Position numbers and translations under genes: made by a program. DNA of 64,000 nucleotides from an uncultured Bacteroidia bacterium (GTDB lineage: Bacteria; Bacteroidota; Bacteroidia; Bacteroidales; UBA932): NCBI GenBank assembly GCA_902768985.1, contig CACXNA010000005.1:62001-126000 (forward strand), written 5' to 3'. Position 1 is the stretch's first letter. Each line of letters opens with the position of its first letter. Shown here piece by piece: positions 49,841 through 58,027 of the stretch. The notes beneath the pieces were generated by a model. The model was not told the DNA's origin. It made no database searches and saw only the letters and a program-made list of their open reading frames with translations.

Positions 49841-50238
49841 TTTACAAAAGTAAAAAGAAAAATGGAAGAAAACAAGCGTTACAAATGTAAATTGTTGGTG
49901 AAATGTTGACAGGGTAGTGGACAGTTCAGATATAGCACGTAAAGCCTAATTTCATATTGCGTCATTCAACTAATTGAGATTCTAACATATAATTAGTAAG
50001 TTTCCACTATAAATACAAGGTTCTGGGTGTTATTTTGCCTGTTTACACGAAATCAACATCGTTGTTTACTTCAACTTATATGACTTAAAACATTGATTAT
50101 GAGTTAGGTTACGTCTAATAGAAATCAACAATAACAAGTTCTTATAACAGTTATTAACAATTGCTCATCATGGTGGATAAAACTTTTGTAAACTATACAA
50201 ATGTTAACACGAGATTTACAAATGTTTACATTTGTGAC
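49841..50238. promoter_or_regulatory. A+T-rich operator-like region between XRE gene and queA
   Basis: The 452-bp gap 49825-50276 is far richer in A+T than the genome around it and holds no clear gene. A motif with core ACAAATGT or ACAAAAGT recurs at 49841-49854 (TTTACAAAAGTAAA), 49878-49891, 50182-50193 (inverted), 50194-50207, 50215-50228 and 50225-50238 (inverted). Cores at 50200.5 and 50221.5 are 21 bp apart, and ACAAATGT/ACATTTGT (50218-50235) form a perfect 8-bp inverted repeat around TT. A faint CGTCATTC-like palindrome lies at 49960-49983. Confidence 0.55.
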
Positions 50239-50264
50239 GGTTTTTCTGCCTCCGAAAAAAACGT

Positions 50265-50272
50265 TAACTTTG
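50265..50272 (+). promoter_or_regulatory. -7 box for queA
   Basis: TAACTTTG, only 4 nt before the queA ATG; the message would be leaderless. Confidence 0.65.
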
Positions 50273-50276
50273 CATC

Positions 50277-51482
50277 ATGATTCCAGAACTTCACATAGAA
50301 GATTATTCTTATACACTCCCCGATGCGAGGATCGCAAAATATCCTCTGTCGGAGCGTGACGCCTCCAAATTATTGATTTATCGCGACGGTCAGGTCCGGG
50401 AGCGCGTCTTCCGTACGCTGGCCGAAGAGCTGCCTGCCGGCAGCCTGATGGTCTTCAATGATACGAAAGTGGTCCCCGCCAGGCTCTTTTTCCGCCGTCC
50501 GACGGGCGCACACATCGAAATATTCTGCCTGGAACCCGATACGCCGGCCGAATACAACACCATATTTGCCGCTACGGCGTGCTGCCGGTGGAAATGTGTC
50601 ATCGGCAACTCCAAGCGCCTGAAAACGGACGAAACGCTCAGTCTGGACGTCGATAGCGACGAATGGGACGACCTGGCCCTGACGGCCCGCCTGATCGGGC
50701 GGGACGGCCAGACGGGCATCGTGGAGTTCGCCTGGCAGGGTGGCATTCCTTTCTCCGCAGTGCTGGAGCGCTGCGGACGCGTGCCCATTCCCCCTTATTT
50801 GAACCGCGACACCGAGGAAATCGACCTGGAGCGCTACCAGACGCTCTACGCGCACATCCGCGGCTCCGTGGCCGCGCCCACGGCGGGTCTCCATTTCACG
50901 CAACGCGTGCTGGACGACATTGCCGCGAAGGGAATCGACATCGAAAACGTCTGCCTGCACGTCGGAGCGGGCACTTTCCTGCCCGTCAAGAGCTCGCTGG
51001 TGTCGGAGCACCCGATGCATCGGGAGCCGTTCGTGGTGAGCCGCGAGCTGCTTTGCAGCCTGCGGGACGGCGGCCGCCCGGTGGTGGCGGTCGGCACGAC
51101 CTCCGTGCGGACCCTGGAGTCGCTCTATTACGTGGGCATCAGCTGCCTGGAGCAGGGGCATCCGGTCGACGTGGACCAGTGGGCGCCTTACACGCGTGAA
51201 TATGGCATGTCGCTGCAGGAGTCCCTGGACGCTATCATTAAGTATTTGGATAAGAATAATCTGCGTGAGCTGAAGGTGGGCACGCGCATCATCATCGTGC
51301 CGGGATTCCACTTCCGGATCGTAGATGCCATGGTGACCAACTTCCACCAGCCGCAGAGCACGCTCCTGCTGCTTATATCCGCCTTTGTGGCAGGGGATTG
51401 GCATACGATCTACGATTATGCGCTCGCGCATGACTTCCGTTTCCTCAGTTACGGCGATTCTTCTTTGCTTTTCCGCCGCTGA
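50277..51482 (+). CDS. queA: S-adenosylmethionine:tRNA ribosyltransferase-isomerase
   Basis: A 401-residue QueA. Blocks IAKYPLSERDASKLLIY, VFNDTKVVPARLFF, GRVPIPPYLNR, YQTLYAHIRGSVAAPTAGLHFT, VCLHVGAGTFLPVKS, and MVTNFHQPQSTLLLLISAF are all present. The enzyme transfers the ribosyl part of SAM to preQ1 at the tRNA wobble position to make epoxyqueuosine. The length is somewhat above the ~350 norm; the extra residues lie in the CCRWKCVIGNSKRLKTDE region, as in other Bacteroidota QueA. It is divergent from the XRE regulator. Confidence 0.96.
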   Translation: MIPELHIEDYSYTLPDARIAKYPLSERDASKLLIYRDGQVRERVFRTLAEELPAGSLMVFNDTKVVPARLFFRRPTGAHIEIFCLEPDTPAEYNTIFAATACCRWKCVIGNSKRLKTDETLSLDVDSDEWDDLALTARLIGRDGQTGIVEFAWQGGIPFSAVLERCGRVPIPPYLNRDTEEIDLERYQTLYAHIRGSVAAPTAGLHFTQRVLDDIAAKGIDIENVCLHVGAGTFLPVKSSLVSEHPMHREPFVVSRELLCSLRDGGRPVVAVGTTSVRTLESLYYVGISCLEQGHPVDVDQWAPYTREYGMSLQESLDAIIKYLDKNNLRELKVGTRIIIVPGFHFRIVDAMVTNFHQPQSTLLLLISAFVAGDWHTIYDYALAHDFRFLSYGDSSLLFRR

Positions 51483-51487
51483 TTGTG

Positions 51488-51495
51488 TAACTTTG
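51488..51495 (+). promoter_or_regulatory. -7 box for acyltransferase gene
   Basis: TAACTTTG, 7 nt before the ATG at 51503, starting six bases after the queA stop. Confidence 0.55.
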
Positions 51496-51502
51496 ACCCG
51501 CC

Positions 51503-52654
51503 ATGAGTACGAATACCGAAGAATTTGGCGACATTCGCCCCTATACCGATGAAGAAGCGGTAGAGGCCCTGGGCCGCGTGTCACGGCATCCGATGATGCC
51601 CGTGATCTCCAAGTATCTCTTCTCCGACCTGCCTGCATCCACGCTCAGCCACATGCTGCGCGGCATCGGCAGCATCGACCAGTTCCAGGACGAGGTGATG
51701 CTCGCCGTGATTGATGCGATCCTCGCCAAGACCTCCGAAGGTCTGACCTGCAGCGGGGTGGAGAACCTGCGGGGCATCAACGGCCGTTTTCTGGCAGTTT
51801 CCAACCACCGCGACATCGTGATGGATCCTGCATTCATACAATATGTAATGCGCCATAACGGCTTTCCTTTCACGGAGATATGTGTCGGCTCAAATTTGCT
51901 GACCAGCCAGCTGATCGTGGACCTGATGCGCTCGAACCGCATGATCAAAGTGATCCGCGGCATCGGCGCGCGGGAGCTGTACCTGAGCTCCCAGCTGCTC
52001 TCGCAGTATATCCGCGAAACGATCACCTCCGGGCGCGCCTCCATCTGGATCGCGCAGCGCGAGGGACGCACGAAAAATGGCCTGGACACCACTGAGCAGG
52101 GTCTTTTGAAGATGTTCGACATGAGCGGAAAGGGGACTTTCGAGGAGAATTTCGCCGAGCTGAACATCGTTCCGATGAGCATTTCCTACGAGTATGAGTC
52201 CTGCGATTCGCGCAAGGCGCGCGAGGTGCTCCTGCGCCGCAAGGGACCGTACGTGAAGAAGCCGAAGGAGGACCTGCACAGCATCATGACCGGTATCCGA
52301 CAGTGGAAGGGACATGTCCACCTGGAGATCGGCAAGCCGCTGACGTCGGAGGAGATCCACGAGGCGTCGCTCTGCGAGAAGAACGACCGCTACCAGGCGA
52401 TCCGCCACGCCGTCGACCGTCGCATCATCGAGGGCTACAAGCTCTGGAAGACGAATTACATGGCGCACGACCTGCTGTACGGCAAATCGGAATTCCTGGA
52501 CAACGGCATGTACGGTGCGCAGGATCTGGCCGATTTCGTGAAGTACATGGCCCACAAGCTTGGGAAACTCGAGCGGCGGCTCGATCAGAAGGAGCTGCGC
52601 AAGATCTTCCTGGGGATTTACGCCGGTCCGGTCGATGCCAAGCGCTCACTCTAG
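51503..52654 (+). CDS. Acyltransferase of glycerol-3-phosphate/lysophosphatidate type
   Basis: A 383-residue soluble-looking acyltransferase. SNHRDIVMDPAF near residue 101 is the catalytic H-x4-D motif; IWIAQREGRTKNG is the E-G-R-(S/T) motif and ELNIVPMSISYEYE the P-I/M block. There is no obvious membrane segment, unlike the PlsC-type gene at 32902. The order of blocks resembles glycerol-3-phosphate acyltransferases and ornithine-lipid O-acyltransferases of Bacteroidota. It likely acylates a glycerophosphate or an amino-acid lipid; acceptor unknown. Confidence 0.82.
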   Translation: MSTNTEEFGDIRPYTDEEAVEALGRVSRHPMMPVISKYLFSDLPASTLSHMLRGIGSIDQFQDEVMLAVIDAILAKTSEGLTCSGVENLRGINGRFLAVSNHRDIVMDPAFIQYVMRHNGFPFTEICVGSNLLTSQLIVDLMRSNRMIKVIRGIGARELYLSSQLLSQYIRETITSGRASIWIAQREGRTKNGLDTTEQGLLKMFDMSGKGTFEENFAELNIVPMSISYEYESCDSRKAREVLLRRKGPYVKKPKEDLHSIMTGIRQWKGHVHLEIGKPLTSEEIHEASLCEKNDRYQAIRHAVDRRIIEGYKLWKTNYMAHDLLYGKSEFLDNGMYGAQDLADFVKYMAHKLGKLERRLDQKELRKIFLGIYAGPVDAKRSL

Positions 52655-52695
52655 CGCTTTTGCGCTTTTGTTACACAATTTATATTATGTTAAGT

Positions 52696-52722
52696 AGCGG
52701 GGAATCGTACAGATCCCCCGCT
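52696..52722. terminator. Dyad after acyltransferase gene
   Basis: AGCGGGG pairs with CCCCGCT, with further GATC pairing inside, and is followed by CTTCGTTTAC without a proper T-run. A weak or bidirectional terminator between convergent genes. Confidence 0.5.
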
Positions 52723-52731
52723 CTTCGTTTA

Positions 52732-52756
52732 CGTCATTCGCCAGTGCGCGTTGGCG
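52732..52756. repeat. CGTCATTC-family palindrome, degenerate copy
   Basis: CGTCATTCGCCA with CGCCA/TGGCG stem; the closing GAATC arm is lost. It lies in the short convergent gap before the AlkZ-related gene. Confidence 0.55.
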
Positions 52757-52801
52757 TTGTGGAGGGCGGAGCAGAAATTGGTTTTTCGAGCAACTGCTCT
52801 T

Positions 52802-53482
52802 TTAAGCAAGCAATTTTATCAGCTGTGCGTCCGTGGCGTCCGGCGCCGTGCGGCGGATCCGGGCAGCCAGGCGCTCGTAAGAATCTTCCGGACTGCGCAG
52901 TGGCGCGTCGAGCTCATACTCGAAGAGATCCTCCGGCCGGCAAAGCGACGCCAGCTGCCAGCCGCTGTATTCCAGGAATTGCCCTTTATAGACGCGCTCG
53001 AAGTCGCCGATGACCAGGCGCGTCTGCTGCTCCAGGCGCGTCACAATCGCGTCCATGGCGCCCTTTTTCAGGCCGCAGATGCGCCGCAGCTCCCGCGTGG
53101 TGAGGCTGCCGGCGTTGCAGATGGCCTCGTAGGCCTGCCGGTCGCTCTCGCGCAGGGCGTATTTGGCCTGCGCGCGGCGCCAGTTCAGCAGGTCGCGGTA
53201 GCATTCCGCGGTAGCGAAGGCGACCTTGCCGCCACAGAGGAATTTGCCGTAGGCGATCTCCCCCGTCTGCACGGCGTCGATCTTCCAGTCCCACGGGCCG
53301 AGGGTCCCCTCTTCCCCGTCGAACCAGTACTCCCGGGGCGTCATTTCCTCAATGGAATAGCCTGGAAGGGCGTTTTCGAAGAAAGGAATGATGCCGCAGG
53401 CCTTGATCGTGGCGATCAGGGCCTCGGGGCTGTCCACCCGCTGCGGGGCGTCCGGGTCGGTCTGTTTCAGGAAGATGGACAT
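52802..53482 (-). CDS. AlkZ-related winged-helix protein
   Basis: A 226-residue protein. IIPFFENALPGYSIEEMTPREYWFDGEE and the GPWDWKIDAV block are typical of AlkZ-related (YcaQ-like) proteins. The C-terminal half, ESDRQAYEAICNAGSLTTRELRRICGLKKG, is winged-helix-like. True AlkZ/YcaQ are DNA glycosylases for interstrand crosslinks; these shorter relatives lack a demonstrated activity and the Q-x-Q catalytic motif is not visible. It lies 10 bp downstream of the DUF3089-PAP2 gene on the same strand. Confidence 0.75.
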   Translation of the reverse strand: MSIFLKQTDPDAPQRVDSPEALIATIKACGIIPFFENALPGYSIEEMTPREYWFDGEEGTLGPWDWKIDAVQTGEIAYGKFLCGGKVAFATAECYRDLLNWRRAQAKYALRESDRQAYEAICNAGSLTTRELRRICGLKKGAMDAIVTRLEQQTRLVIGDFERVYKGQFLEYSGWQLASLCRPEDLFEYELDAPLRSPEDSYERLAARIRRTAPDATDAQLIKLLA

Positions 53483-53492
53483 ACGCGAAAGG

Positions 53493-55094
53493 CTATTTGG
53501 CGAGCAGCCGGCGGCATTCCTCCTGCGCGCGGGCCATCTGCGCCAGGAATTCCGGGCTGGTGTGCAGCGCCGTGACGCCGATGCTCGCGGCTACGCGGCT
53601 CGCATCCACGTCACTCTGCCAGTGCGCGCCGGCGATGACGCGGCTTTCGCCGTACATCCAGCCGCGCGCATAGAGGGCGTTGGCGGCCGCCGGGTTGATT
53701 TCTGCGAGCAGCATGGCGGCCGACCAGCCGCGCATCGTGTGGCCCGAAGGGTAACTCCCCTCCCCGCGCAACTCGTCGTCCTCGCCGGTCAGCGTGGGCT
53801 CGTTGAAGCGCTCGAAGGGGCGCTTGCGGTGGTAGAAGGCCTTGGGCTGCACGCGCATCTGGTCGGTGGTCGAGAGCGCGGTCTCCATCAGGCGCCAGAT
53901 CTCCGGCGTGGCCTCGGGCGTGACCTGGAGGCCGAAGGCTTCGGCGAACTGGTCCAGCAGCGGCTGGTAGCCCCAGATGGCGTCGCCCTTGGCGATTTCG
54001 GCCCGCACGGGGTCGAGGCGCTGGGTCAGTCCCCACATGTAGCGCTGCATGTCGTAGCCGAACTGTGCGCTGACGGTGTCGGGCGGCGCGGGCAGGCACT
54101 GGATGAGGTCAGGCAGCTGATCCACCGTGAAATACGGCTTCACGGGGCCCTTCAGGCGGCGCCATTCGGAGGTGCGCAGGGCCATGTTCTCCCGGATGCA
54201 GTCGCTGTAGAGCCAGGGCTCGGCGCTGTGGAGGTCGCCCACGTTGATCAGCCCCTTGTAAGGCTTGTATTCCGTGCCGGGATAGCCCGTGACCACGAGG
54301 GCGTGGTAAGCCGGGGCCAGGGTCACGGTGACAGTATCGTGCAGGACGGCCGGGGTGGCGTCTGTGCGCCAGTTGACCGGGTTGATGGCGAACTCCGTGT
54401 CTGCGATGACGGACTGGACGTATTTCACGTCCTTAACGGTGTTGTAGCAGATGGTCACGCCCGTGTCGGCGGCCCCTTCCGCGGCCTTAATGTGCTTGCA
54501 CTCAGCGAGATCCTCGGCCGTGACCTTGTAGCCCATCACGTACGCGGCTGCGAGCTTCTTATAGGTCTCGTCGTCCATGTGCTTGAGCAGCTCCACGACG
54601 GCCATGCCGCCCTGGCTGAAGCCTGCGATGATAATCGGGCGGCTGCCGTCGCGCTCCGCCAGGAACTGGTCGAACGCCGCGCAGACGTCGCCCATGGCGA
54701 GGCGCGTCCGCTCGTAGATCGCCGCGTCGTCGCGCGTCAGGAAAGCGTCGATGGTCGCGTGCCGGTAGAACGGCGCCCAGAAACGGTTCCCGGGGGCCAT
54801 ATAGGCCGCTACCCCGTTGATCTCCCGTCCCATCCGCTCACGGTGCGTGGGGTTCCAGACGTCGGCGTAATGGCCGACTCTCCCCCGCGCATCCTTCCAG
54901 TCCTCCTCCCAGGTGGAGACGACATAGAAAACATCCGCGCCGGTCCCGTCGGGGTCTTCGTCGGCGGTGATCCACATCGTGGCGTCCTTGTAGTCCGGCG
55001 CCTTGGGCGTGACGGTCCGCTCCCGCTGGCCGTATGCCGCGGGGCTGAGCAGGATCAACAGCGTGAAGAATGCGATGAATCGGTTATGTGTCAT
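53493..55094 (-). CDS. DUF3089 hydrolase fused to PAP2 acid phosphatase
   Basis: A 533-residue secreted protein (signal ending SPAAYG-Q). Residues ~30-290 are DUF3089, an alpha/beta-hydrolase-like domain: MWITADEDPDG, FWAPFYRHATIDAF, and IIAGFSQGGMAVVELL with the nucleophile-elbow Ser. Residues ~300-533 are a class A acid-phosphatase/PAP2 domain: KAFYHRKRPFE (K-x6-R-P), GSYPSGHTMRGW (P-S-G-H) and GESRVIAGAHWQSDVDASR (S-R-x5-H-x3-D). Both domains retain catalytic residues. Probably a periplasmic esterase-phosphatase; joint substrate unknown. Promoter box at 55113-55120. Confidence 0.88.
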   Translation of the reverse strand: MTHNRFIAFFTLLILLSPAAYGQRERTVTPKAPDYKDATMWITADEDPDGTGADVFYVVSTWEEDWKDARGRVGHYADVWNPTHRERMGREINGVAAYMAPGNRFWAPFYRHATIDAFLTRDDAAIYERTRLAMGDVCAAFDQFLAERDGSRPIIIAGFSQGGMAVVELLKHMDDETYKKLAAAYVMGYKVTAEDLAECKHIKAAEGAADTGVTICYNTVKDVKYVQSVIADTEFAINPVNWRTDATPAVLHDTVTVTLAPAYHALVVTGYPGTEYKPYKGLINVGDLHSAEPWLYSDCIRENMALRTSEWRRLKGPVKPYFTVDQLPDLIQCLPAPPDTVSAQFGYDMQRYMWGLTQRLDPVRAEIAKGDAIWGYQPLLDQFAEAFGLQVTPEATPEIWRLMETALSTTDQMRVQPKAFYHRKRPFERFNEPTLTGEDDELRGEGSYPSGHTMRGWSAAMLLAEINPAAANALYARGWMYGESRVIAGAHWQSDVDASRVAASIGVTALHTSPEFLAQMARAQEECRRLLAK

Positions 55095-55112
55095 GGTGGT
55101 GTTCTTTTCTCA

Positions 55113-55120
55113 CAAAGATA
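55113..55120 (-). promoter_or_regulatory. -7 box for DUF3089-PAP2 gene
   Basis: TATCTTTG on the minus strand, 18 nt before the start codon at 55094. Confidence 0.55.
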
Positions 55121-55301
55121 ATGGAAAGAAGTGAATAGTGTTCGAAATCGTCTGGCAAAAACTCGCACAACTTGTGGGAGAAATAAAAACACCTAATAAT
55201 CAATTAATTGTAAAACTGCAACAACTTGCTGTATAAACACAATTATCACTGAATCAAACTATTATATAATTTCTCCAGATAGGTGCAGAAATAGCTTGAA
55301 T

Positions 55302-55589
55302 GGGGAAGGTCTGATTATAGGTGGCAGACCTTCCCCGCTGATCTTGCATTAGGCCGCTTCCGGAGGCACTCTCCATGGGGAAGGTATCGGGCCTGAAATC
55401 AGACCTTCCCCAGAAAGTGATGCGGCGGCCGGTGGGCGGGATGCGCGGGAGCCTGCGCACGTTGGCCTGTGCTGTCGGGGGCCGTGCGTGGGGTGCGTGG
55501 GAACGGCCGCCGCGGGCCTTCGGAGCCGGATAGAGCGGCAGGGTGGCGGCGGGCAAGCATTTTTTGCTTGCACGGCGGCAGCCCTGCCG
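55302..55589. repeat. Highly structured intergenic element B
   Basis: The 572-bp gap 55095-55666 has an A+T-rich left part with no gene visible and this structured right part. GGGGAAGGTCTG (55302-55313) pairs perfectly with CAGACCTTCCCC (55325-55336). A second copy of the motif, GGGGAAGGT (55377-55385) with ACCTTCCCC (55403-55411), follows. 55418-55500 is the diverged inverse of element A (49104-49190). 55536-55589 forms a long hairpin (CGGCAGGG ... GCAAGCA, T-rich loop, TGCTTGC ... CCCTGCCG). A 139-codon minus-strand ORF across it has no recognisable homology and is not called. Confidence 0.6.
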
Positions 55590-55630
55590 ATCCCGGCGGA
55601 GAAGGATGCTATCGTGTGTCGGAAAATTGC

Positions 55631-55638
55631 TATATTTG
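55631..55638 (+). promoter_or_regulatory. -7 box for rlmD
   Basis: TATATTTG, 28 nt before the rlmD ATG; fits TAnnTTTG. Confidence 0.55.
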
Positions 55639-55666
55639 TAAGATTGTATTTGAACCGACCTGCAGT

Positions 55667-57088
55667 ATGGCACGACACAGCAAGCTGGATATTATTTTGG
55701 AGAACCTCACGATCGAGAGCGTGGCGGCGGAGGGCAAGGCGATTGCGCACACGCCGGAGGGGCAGGTGGTTTTCGTGGGATTCGCCGTACCCGGCGACGT
55801 GGTGAACGTGCGGCTGGTCCGCAAGAAGAAGGCCTGGCTCGAGGGCACGATCATCAAGCTCGTGAAGCCCTCCGAGCAGCGCCTGGAGCCGTTTTGCGAG
55901 CATTTCGCCGTTTGCGGCGGATGCCGCTGGCAGCCGCTCCCCTACGAGATCCAACTCGCAGCCAAGCATCGTCAGGTCTATGATCAGCTGACCCGCATCG
56001 GCCACCTCCAAGTGCCGGAATTCCGCCCCATCCTGGGCTCCGACAAGACCCGCTACTACCGCAACAAACTCGAATTCTCCGCCTCCAGCAAGCGCTGGAT
56101 GACGAGCGAGGAGATCGCCTCCGGCGTGCCCGCCGGCCCCGGCCTGGGCTTCCACGTCGGGAAATATTTCGACAAGGTCCTGGACATCGAGCGCTGCCAC
56201 CTGCAGCCCGAGCCGACCAACGAGATCCGCCTCTTTATCAAGAAGTTCTGCCTGGAGCACGGCATTTCCTTCTACGACATCCGCGAGAACCACGGCCAGC
56301 TGCGCAACATGTTCGTGCGCACGACGGACGCCGGCGCGGTGATGGTCATCGTCTGTTTCGGCGAGGACTTCCCCCTGCGCGCTCCCCTGCTGGACGCCGT
56401 TGCGAAGCAGTTCCCGCAGATCAGCTCGCTCTACTACGTCATCAACGACAAGAAGAACGACACCATCGGCGACCAGACCTGCATCCTGCACAGCGGCGAG
56501 CCGGCCATCTACGAGGAGATGGAGGGCCTGCGCTTCAAGATCGGCCCGAAATCCTTCTACCAGACCAACACCGGACAGGCCTACAAATTATATAAGGTCG
56601 CGCGCGAATTCGCGGACCTGACGGGCTCGGAGCTGGTCTACGACCTCTACACGGGCACGGGCACCATCGCCCAGTTCGTCGCCCGCCAGGCCAAGCATGT
56701 GATCGGCATCGAATACGTGCCGGAGGCCATCGAGGACGCGAAAATCAACGCCGCCGGCAACGGCATCGACAACTGCGAGTTCTACGCCGGCGACATGAAG
56801 GACATCCTCACGGCGGACTTCATCCGGAAGCACGGCCGGCCGGATGTGATCATCGTCGATCCGCCGCGCGCCGGCATGCACCCGGACGTGGTGAAGACGA
56901 TCCTGCAGGCTGCGCCGAAGCGGATCGTCTACGTGAGCTGCAACCCGGCCACGCAGGCGCGCGACATGGAAATGATGAGCGCCGACTACCAGATTACCGA
57001 CGTCCAGCCGGTGGACATGTTCCCCCATACCTACCATGTGGAGAACGTCTGCCGCCTGGAAAGAATAGAAAAGGAAGAAGAAGCATGA
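55667..57088 (+). CDS. rlmD: 23S rRNA (uracil-C5)-methyltransferase, RlmD-type
   Basis: A 473-residue TrmA/RlmD family enzyme. N-terminal TRAM domain (IESVAAEGKAIAHTPEGQVVFV), Fe-S ligands CEHFAVCGGC (C-x5-C-x2-C) with a later Cys in ERCHLQ, and SAM site VYDLYTGTGTIAQFVA. IIVDPPRAGMHPD and VYVSCNPATQARD hold the catalytic Cys. It methylates a uracil of 23S rRNA (U1939 in E. coli). Start ATG 55667 begins the TRAM homology; upstream in-frame sequence is the structured repeat. The stop overlaps the antiporter ATG. Confidence 0.93.
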   Translation: MARHSKLDIILENLTIESVAAEGKAIAHTPEGQVVFVGFAVPGDVVNVRLVRKKKAWLEGTIIKLVKPSEQRLEPFCEHFAVCGGCRWQPLPYEIQLAAKHRQVYDQLTRIGHLQVPEFRPILGSDKTRYYRNKLEFSASSKRWMTSEEIASGVPAGPGLGFHVGKYFDKVLDIERCHLQPEPTNEIRLFIKKFCLEHGISFYDIRENHGQLRNMFVRTTDAGAVMVIVCFGEDFPLRAPLLDAVAKQFPQISSLYYVINDKKNDTIGDQTCILHSGEPAIYEEMEGLRFKIGPKSFYQTNTGQAYKLYKVAREFADLTGSELVYDLYTGTGTIAQFVARQAKHVIGIEYVPEAIEDAKINAAGNGIDNCEFYAGDMKDILTADFIRKHGRPDVIIVDPPRAGMHPDVVKTILQAAPKRIVYVSCNPATQARDMEMMSADYQITDVQPVDMFPHTYHVENVCRLERIEKEEEA

Positions 57089-58017
57089 TCGTGCAAGTTT
57101 TGCTGCTGCTGTTGGGCCTCGCGCTGATCGTTTTCGGCGCGGACTGGCTGGTGGACGGCTCGTCCGCCATCGCCCGCAAGGCCGGCATCAGCGAATTCGT
57201 CATCGGCCTGACCATCGTGGGCTTCGGCACCAGCTGCCCGGAGCTCGTCGTCAGCCTGACCGGCGCCCTGCAGGGCAACGCCGACATTTCGGTGGGCAAC
57301 GTGGTGGGCTCCAACGTGTTCAACACCCTGCTCATCCTGGGCCTGACGGCTGTCATTGCCCCCGTGGCCGTGACGCGCTCCAACCGCCGCCGCGACATCC
57401 CTATCGCCCTGCTGGTGACCTTCCTGTTCGTCGCTTTCGTTACGACGGGCACGCAGATCACACGCGTTGAAGGTATCGTGTTCCTGCTGGTCTTCGCGGC
57501 CTACATGTTCTATTGCTTTAAATCCGACCAGGGTGCCGACGAGGCGGCAGAAGAAAAGGTCCGCAGCCTCTTCATGGCCATCCTGCTGGTGCTCGCGGGC
57601 CTCGCCGGCCTGATCTTCGGCGGCCAGCTCTTCGTGAATAATGCGACCGCCATCGCGCGCGCCGTGGGCGTCTCCGACAAATTCATCGCCATCACCCTGC
57701 TGGCGGGCGGCACCTCCTTCCCGGAGCTGGCCACCTGCATTGTGGCGGCGGCCAAGAAGAAAGACCAGTTGGCCCTGGGCAATGTCCTGGGGTCCAATGT
57801 GTTCAATATCCTGCTGATCCTGGGCACTTCCGCTGTGGTGACTCCCCTCTCGACCCTCGCGCTGATCTGGGTGGACCTGGGCGTGCTGCTCGCCAGCGCC
57901 GCGCTGATCTGGCTGTGGACCTACACGGGCCATCGCGACCGGATCGACCGCTGGGAGGCCATCCTGATGCTGCTGCTCTTCTTCGGCTACTACACCTGGC
58001 TGTTCGTGAAACTCTAA
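57085..58017 (+). CDS. Calcium/sodium antiporter (CaCA family)
   Basis: A 310-residue protein with ten helices in two inverted repeats. Alpha-1: VGFGTSCPELVVSLTGA with GNVVGSNVFNTLLILG. Alpha-2: LAGGTSFPELATCIVAA with GNVLGSNVFNILLILG. The G-S-N-x-x-N and x-G-T-S-x-P-E motifs coordinate Ca2+/Na+ in YrbG/NCX-type exchangers. It expels Ca2+ in exchange for Na+ (or H+) at the inner membrane. Coupled to rlmD by an ATGA overlap. Confidence 0.94.
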   Translation: MIVQVLLLLLGLALIVFGADWLVDGSSAIARKAGISEFVIGLTIVGFGTSCPELVVSLTGALQGNADISVGNVVGSNVFNTLLILGLTAVIAPVAVTRSNRRRDIPIALLVTFLFVAFVTTGTQITRVEGIVFLLVFAAYMFYCFKSDQGADEAAEEKVRSLFMAILLVLAGLAGLIFGGQLFVNNATAIARAVGVSDKFIAITLLAGGTSFPELATCIVAAAKKKDQLALGNVLGSNVFNILLILGTSAVVTPLSTLALIWVDLGVLLASAALIWLWTYTGHRDRIDRWEAILMLLLFFGYYTWLFVKL

Positions 58018-58027
58018 TAACCTGAAT

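Noticed and set aside
49825..50276. A+T-rich gap considered as a replication origin
   Set aside because: No cluster of TTATCCACA-type DnaA boxes and no dnaA, dnaN or gidA neighbours; the repeats fit operator sites better.
55254..55673. 139-codon minus-strand ORF in the structured element before rlmD
   Set aside because: Composition is typical of spurious frames in repeats, it overlaps the rlmD promoter and start, and no domain is visible. Only the shared peptide with element A keeps it from full dismissal.
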